Positions 61,240-64,000 of a stretch of 64,000 nt of DNA are shown here, piece after piece. Source of the stretch: Bartonella sp. DB5-6. GTDB taxonomy: Bacteria > Pseudomonadota > Alphaproteobacteria > Rhizobiales > Rhizobiaceae. The stretch spans positions 62,001 to 126,000 of the forward strand of contig NZ_JH725115.1 of NCBI RefSeq assembly GCF_000278115.1, in the 5' to 3' direction. Within the stretch, counting starts at the first letter, position 1; each line of letters begins with the position of its first letter. The notes beneath the pieces are model-generated. The model searched no databases. It was not told the DNA's origin and saw nothing but the letters and a program-made list of their open reading frames with translations. Position numbers and translations under genes: made by a program.

Positions 61240-62730
61240 TTATGCTTTTGAAATGAGCCCCATTTCTTGATAAAAACTTTGTAAAGGTGCAAGCATTGGG
61301 TGTGAGAGATTGCGGGCAAGATAATCCTGCAAATGGGGCAGGTGTTTAAGATAAGATGATTTTCCATCTCGTTGGTGGAGACGTACAAAAAGTCCTAAAA
61401 TTCTTGAAACTCGTTGAACGCCTGCAAAAACGTAAAGCTTACGTAATTCATCTTCATTAAAAGGTCGTGATGCTTGATGACGTGCATTACAATAGGCATC
61501 AAGAATTTTCGCTTCGAGTGTTGGTGGAATAAACAGGCGTGCGTCTTGTGCTAAAGAGACAAGATCATAGGCTGTTGAACCGATTAAACCATCTTGAAAA
61601 TCAATCAGACCAATACGGGAAAATCCCTCTTTATGTGCGCGCCAAAGAATATTAGGGGAATGATAATCACGCATGACAAAGGTGTTTTCTCCTTTAGTGA
61701 GACTAACGAGATAGGGCTGCCAACACGCAAAAAAGGCTTTACGCTGTTCTTGATTCAAGGTTTTTTGTGTTTGGAAGGGAAAATACCAGTCTAGCAATAA
61801 GGAGAGTTCTGTTTTTAGTGCTTGACAATCATAAGAGGGAATTTGAAGCGAAAATGTTGCAAATTGCTTTTCAGAAGGCCATGATTTTTGGTGAAAGGTA
61901 GCCAGTAATTCACTACAGGCGATATAACGTTCTTCCAAAGGATTGCCAGTTTGATCTAAAATCCTTGCACGCCCCAAATCTTCTAGAATCAAAAGCCCCT
62001 TTTCAAAATCTTCAACAAAGATATGGGGAGCAGAAAATCCATTGTCCAAAATTAGTTGATTAATTCCTATAAATTGACGGATATCTTTTGCAAGGCGTGT
62101 CATTGTTACGTAAGAGAGATCTGTATTTTGTTCCATTTGCATGATTGGCGCATTCATAAGAACTTCTTGATAGTTTCCATCATCCAAAAGTTCATAGGTG
62201 CGAGCAGAGGCATCTCCAGCTAAAAAACGGCGATGAATATGACTACGGTTATGGGCTTTTAAAAATGTGCGAATTGCAAAAGATCTCTGTAGACGCTCAA
62301 TAGAATGTTGTGCTGATTTAAGAATCACACGACGCCCACAGCCTTCATGCTGTAAAGTAATTGCAAAGGTAGCAGGCCCTAAAATATCAGCCCCTTTTTC
62401 TGGCCATTCAATGAGTAAAATTCTTTGTTCACGTTCTTCATGAAGTCCTAATTCATCAATTTCTTCTTCCATAGAAAGACGATAAAGATCAACATGAAGA
62501 ACATCAAATTGTGGAAGCTGATAGCTTTGAACAAGAGTGAAAGTAGGACTTGGAACATCTAGAGTATTGTCGTTGGCAAGTGTATAAATGATTTCTCGTG
62601 CGATGGTTGATTTTCCTGTTCCAAGATCACCTTGCAGCGTTACAATATCACCTAGCTTTAAAGCGAGGGCTAGATCTTGCGCGAAAAACTTGGTTGCTTC
62701 TTCATTTTCAAGAAAAAAATTAAAATGCAT
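61240..62730 (-). CDS. tsaE: TsaE-phosphotransferase fusion (t6A ATPase plus AmgK/APH-like kinase)
   Basis: 496 residues from the ATG at 62730; an ATG at 62742 would add four. Residues about 1-150 are TsaE, with Walker A VTLQGDLGTGKSTIAREI and VLHVDLYRL. TsaE is the ATPase needed for t6A37 formation in tRNA. Residues about 165-496 form an aminoglycoside-phosphotransferase-like kinase with VMRDYHSPNILWR (catalytic loop) and RIGLIDFQDGLIGSTAYDLVSL (metal-binding). The kinase half resembles AmgK, a sugar kinase of cell-wall recycling. This fusion is common in Rhizobiales. Usually a MurU-like nucleotidyltransferase gene follows; the 279-bp spacer to addB holds none. Confidence 0.9.
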   Translation of the reverse strand: MHFNFFLENEEATKFFAQDLALALKLGDIVTLQGDLGTGKSTIAREIIYTLANDNTLDVPSPTFTLVQSYQLPQFDVLHVDLYRLSMEEEIDELGLHEEREQRILLIEWPEKGADILGPATFAITLQHEGCGRRVILKSAQHSIERLQRSFAIRTFLKAHNRSHIHRRFLAGDASARTYELLDDGNYQEVLMNAPIMQMEQNTDLSYVTMTRLAKDIRQFIGINQLILDNGFSAPHIFVEDFEKGLLILEDLGRARILDQTGNPLEERYIACSELLATFHQKSWPSEKQFATFSLQIPSYDCQALKTELSLLLDWYFPFQTQKTLNQEQRKAFFACWQPYLVSLTKGENTFVMRDYHSPNILWRAHKEGFSRIGLIDFQDGLIGSTAYDLVSLAQDARLFIPPTLEAKILDAYCNARHQASRPFNEDELRKLYVFAGVQRVSRILGLFVRLHQRDGKSSYLKHLPHLQDYLARNLSHPMLAPLQSFYQEMGLISKA

Positions 62731-62783
62731 TGTGAGTTCCATAAAATGAACGAGAAAAAATTATGTAATGATAAAGAACGAGA

Positions 62784-64000
62784 TTAAAAAACTTTGTCTC
62801 CTTTAGGAATTGGAAAAAAACATTTAACCGTTGTTCCTTGTCCCGTTCCTGTGAGAATTTCAACGTGACCACCATGGAGTTCAACAAAGCTTTTGACAAG
62901 GGAAAGTCCAAGACCTGCTCCTGCACGTCCACCATGATGTGAATAAGAAGAAAAACGTTTGAAAATGCGATCAAGAATATCTTCAGGAATATCAGATCCC
63001 TCATTGTGGACACTAAAGACGACGTTATTATCTTGTTCATCAACACAAAATTCAATTGTGCTTGCTTCTGCTGCGAAATTAATCGCGTTACTCAGAACAT
63101 TAACAAAGATTTGATGCAAACGTGTGGCATCAGCAAAAATAAAATTTAAAGAGGGAGAAATTTGTTGTAGAAGTGTAATATGGCGTCCGTTAAGGCGCTC
63201 TTCTACACGTGCTACTGCGTGTATCATAGCATTGGCAATATTAACCGGCTGTATGTCCAACTCCATGATACCAGCATCAAGGGTTGCAAGATCAAGAATA
63301 TCATTAACAATATTCAAAAGAGTGCCTGATTCTGAATGAATGTGCCCAAGATATTCTTTTTGACGTTCATTGATAGAGCCAAAAATTTGATCACGTAAAA
63401 TATCGGAAAACCCTATAATATTGGTAAGAGGTGTGCGTAATTCATAGGAAACATGTTGGACAAATTCATTACGCAAACGATCAGCACTTTCTAAGGCTTC
63501 ATTTTTTTCTTGAAGAGCACGCGCAACATGGACGGTGTCCGTAACATTAACGAAAGTGAGCATCGTTTGCCCATTGGGGAGTGGGACCAATGTGTAGTCA
63601 ATAATCATTTCATTTTTGAGATCCATACGACCTGAATATGTGTCACGTTTTTCAGCAAAACCTGTAATAAATTTGGCAAATTGATCCCATTCTGACCCCG
63701 TGCATAGAGCTGAACAATGGCTTTGTAATTGTGTGATATGGGTACCTTCTACCGATAAATTATAGGGAAGAGACCATAATTTAGACAAAGCTGGATTCGA
63801 TAAACGCAGACGCCCATCAGTGCCAAAAACCACGACTCCTTCTGAAAGTTTATCAAGTGTTTCGCCTTGTATTTTAATGAGTGTGTTATAGCGTCGTTCA
63901 AGATCAATTTTTTCTGTGAGATTTTCGTAAAGCCAAGTGACGCCTCCTTGTGGATGAGGACTGGAAATAACACATACCGTGCGCCCGTCAGGAAGATTCC
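62784..64000 (-). CDS. PAS-domain sensor histidine kinase, C-terminal part, truncated by window edge
   Basis: About 405 codons are visible; the frame is open to the window edge. A PAS-type sensor segment (VVVFGTDGRLRLSNPALSKLW region) is followed by a second PAS-like part and a coiled linker (ARALQEKNEALESADRLRNEF). The HisKA domain has the phosphorylatable histidine in FVQHVSYELRTPLTNIIGFS. The HATPase has INVLSNAINFA (N box) and GAGLGLSLVKSFVELHGG (G boxes). Its partner regulator is unknown. In Rhizobiales such a kinase is regularly found next to tsaE. Confidence 0.9.
   Translation of the reverse strand, partial: NLPDGRTVCVISSPHPQGGVTWLYENLTEKIDLERRYNTLIKIQGETLDKLSEGVVVFGTDGRLRLSNPALSKLWSLPYNLSVEGTHITQLQSHCSALCTGSEWDQFAKFITGFAEKRDTYSGRMDLKNEMIIDYTLVPLPNGQTMLTFVNVTDTVHVARALQEKNEALESADRLRNEFVQHVSYELRTPLTNIIGFSDILRDQIFGSINERQKEYLGHIHSESGTLLNIVNDILDLATLDAGIMELDIQPVNIANAMIHAVARVEERLNGRHITLLQQISPSLNFIFADATRLHQIFVNVLSNAINFAAEASTIEFCVDEQDNNVVFSVHNEGSDIPEDILDRIFKRFSSYSHHGGRAGAGLGLSLVKSFVELHGGHVEILTGTGQGTTVKCFFPIPKGDKVF

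Overview
The window looks like a chromosomal segment of a Bartonella species (Alphaproteobacteria, Rhizobiales). I infer this from the low G+C content and the Rhizobiales gene orders: mdh-sucCDAB-lpd, rho-mnmE-mnmG-rsmG-parA-parB, maf-aroE-coaE-dnaQ, lptC-lptA-lptB-(hpf)-ptsN and tsaE-addB-addA-trxA. A BA14K-type protein, an IalB-type invasion protein, an Omp19-type lipoprotein and many decayed genes point the same way. The species cannot be fixed from sequence reading alone. I see no tRNA, rRNA, insertion sequence, prophage or CRISPR array.

Layout. 1-4.8 kb: the N-terminal part of a multisubunit cation/H+ antiporter gene (minus), a small BA14K-type secreted protein (minus), and a two-gene carboxyspermidine pathway cassette (plus). 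4.9-14 kb: a minus-strand TCA block (mdh, sucC, sucD, sucA, sucB, lpd). 14-21.6 kb: zapE-like ATPase and a lipoprotein (minus), then dapF, mtaB-like, ftsY, yciB, gloB (plus) and a short decayed gene. 21.6-28.6 kb: rho-mnmE-mnmG-rsmG-parA-parB (minus), with three parS-type palindromes inside the cluster.

28.6-29.3 kb is a very AT-rich intergenic region with DnaA boxes and a CtrA-type box. Transcription diverges from it on both sides, and it is the likely chromosomal replication origin. To its right are ppsR-maf-aroE-coaE-dnaQ-polA (plus). A candidate small RNA with two anti-Shine-Dalgarno loops lies on the minus strand between dnaQ and polA.

36-41 kb: an exonuclease/phosphatase-family protein, a BI-1/YbhL protein with a ybhL-type structured leader, lspA, two RNA methyltransferase-type genes, a LapA-domain protein and ihfB (minus). 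41-45 kb: lptC-lptA-lptB, a ruined hpf gene, and ptsN. 45.4-46.5 kb is a long stretch without genes. 46.5-54 kb: an IalB-family protein, rlmN, a LysE-type exporter with a possible switching leader, a ruined argG, a 40-residue membrane protein, lysK, prfC and trxA. 54-64 kb: addA, addB, a TsaE-kinase fusion and a sensor histidine kinase cut by the window edge (all minus).

The genes serve central energy metabolism, chromosome replication and segregation, tRNA/rRNA modification, LPS export and recombinational repair. The strongest points for a second look are the origin/parS region, the candidate sRNA upstream of polA, the mutually exclusive hairpins in front of the LysE-type gene, the ybhL leader, and the clear gene decay (argG, hpf, one unnamed gene). 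I found no large unknown multi-gene system.
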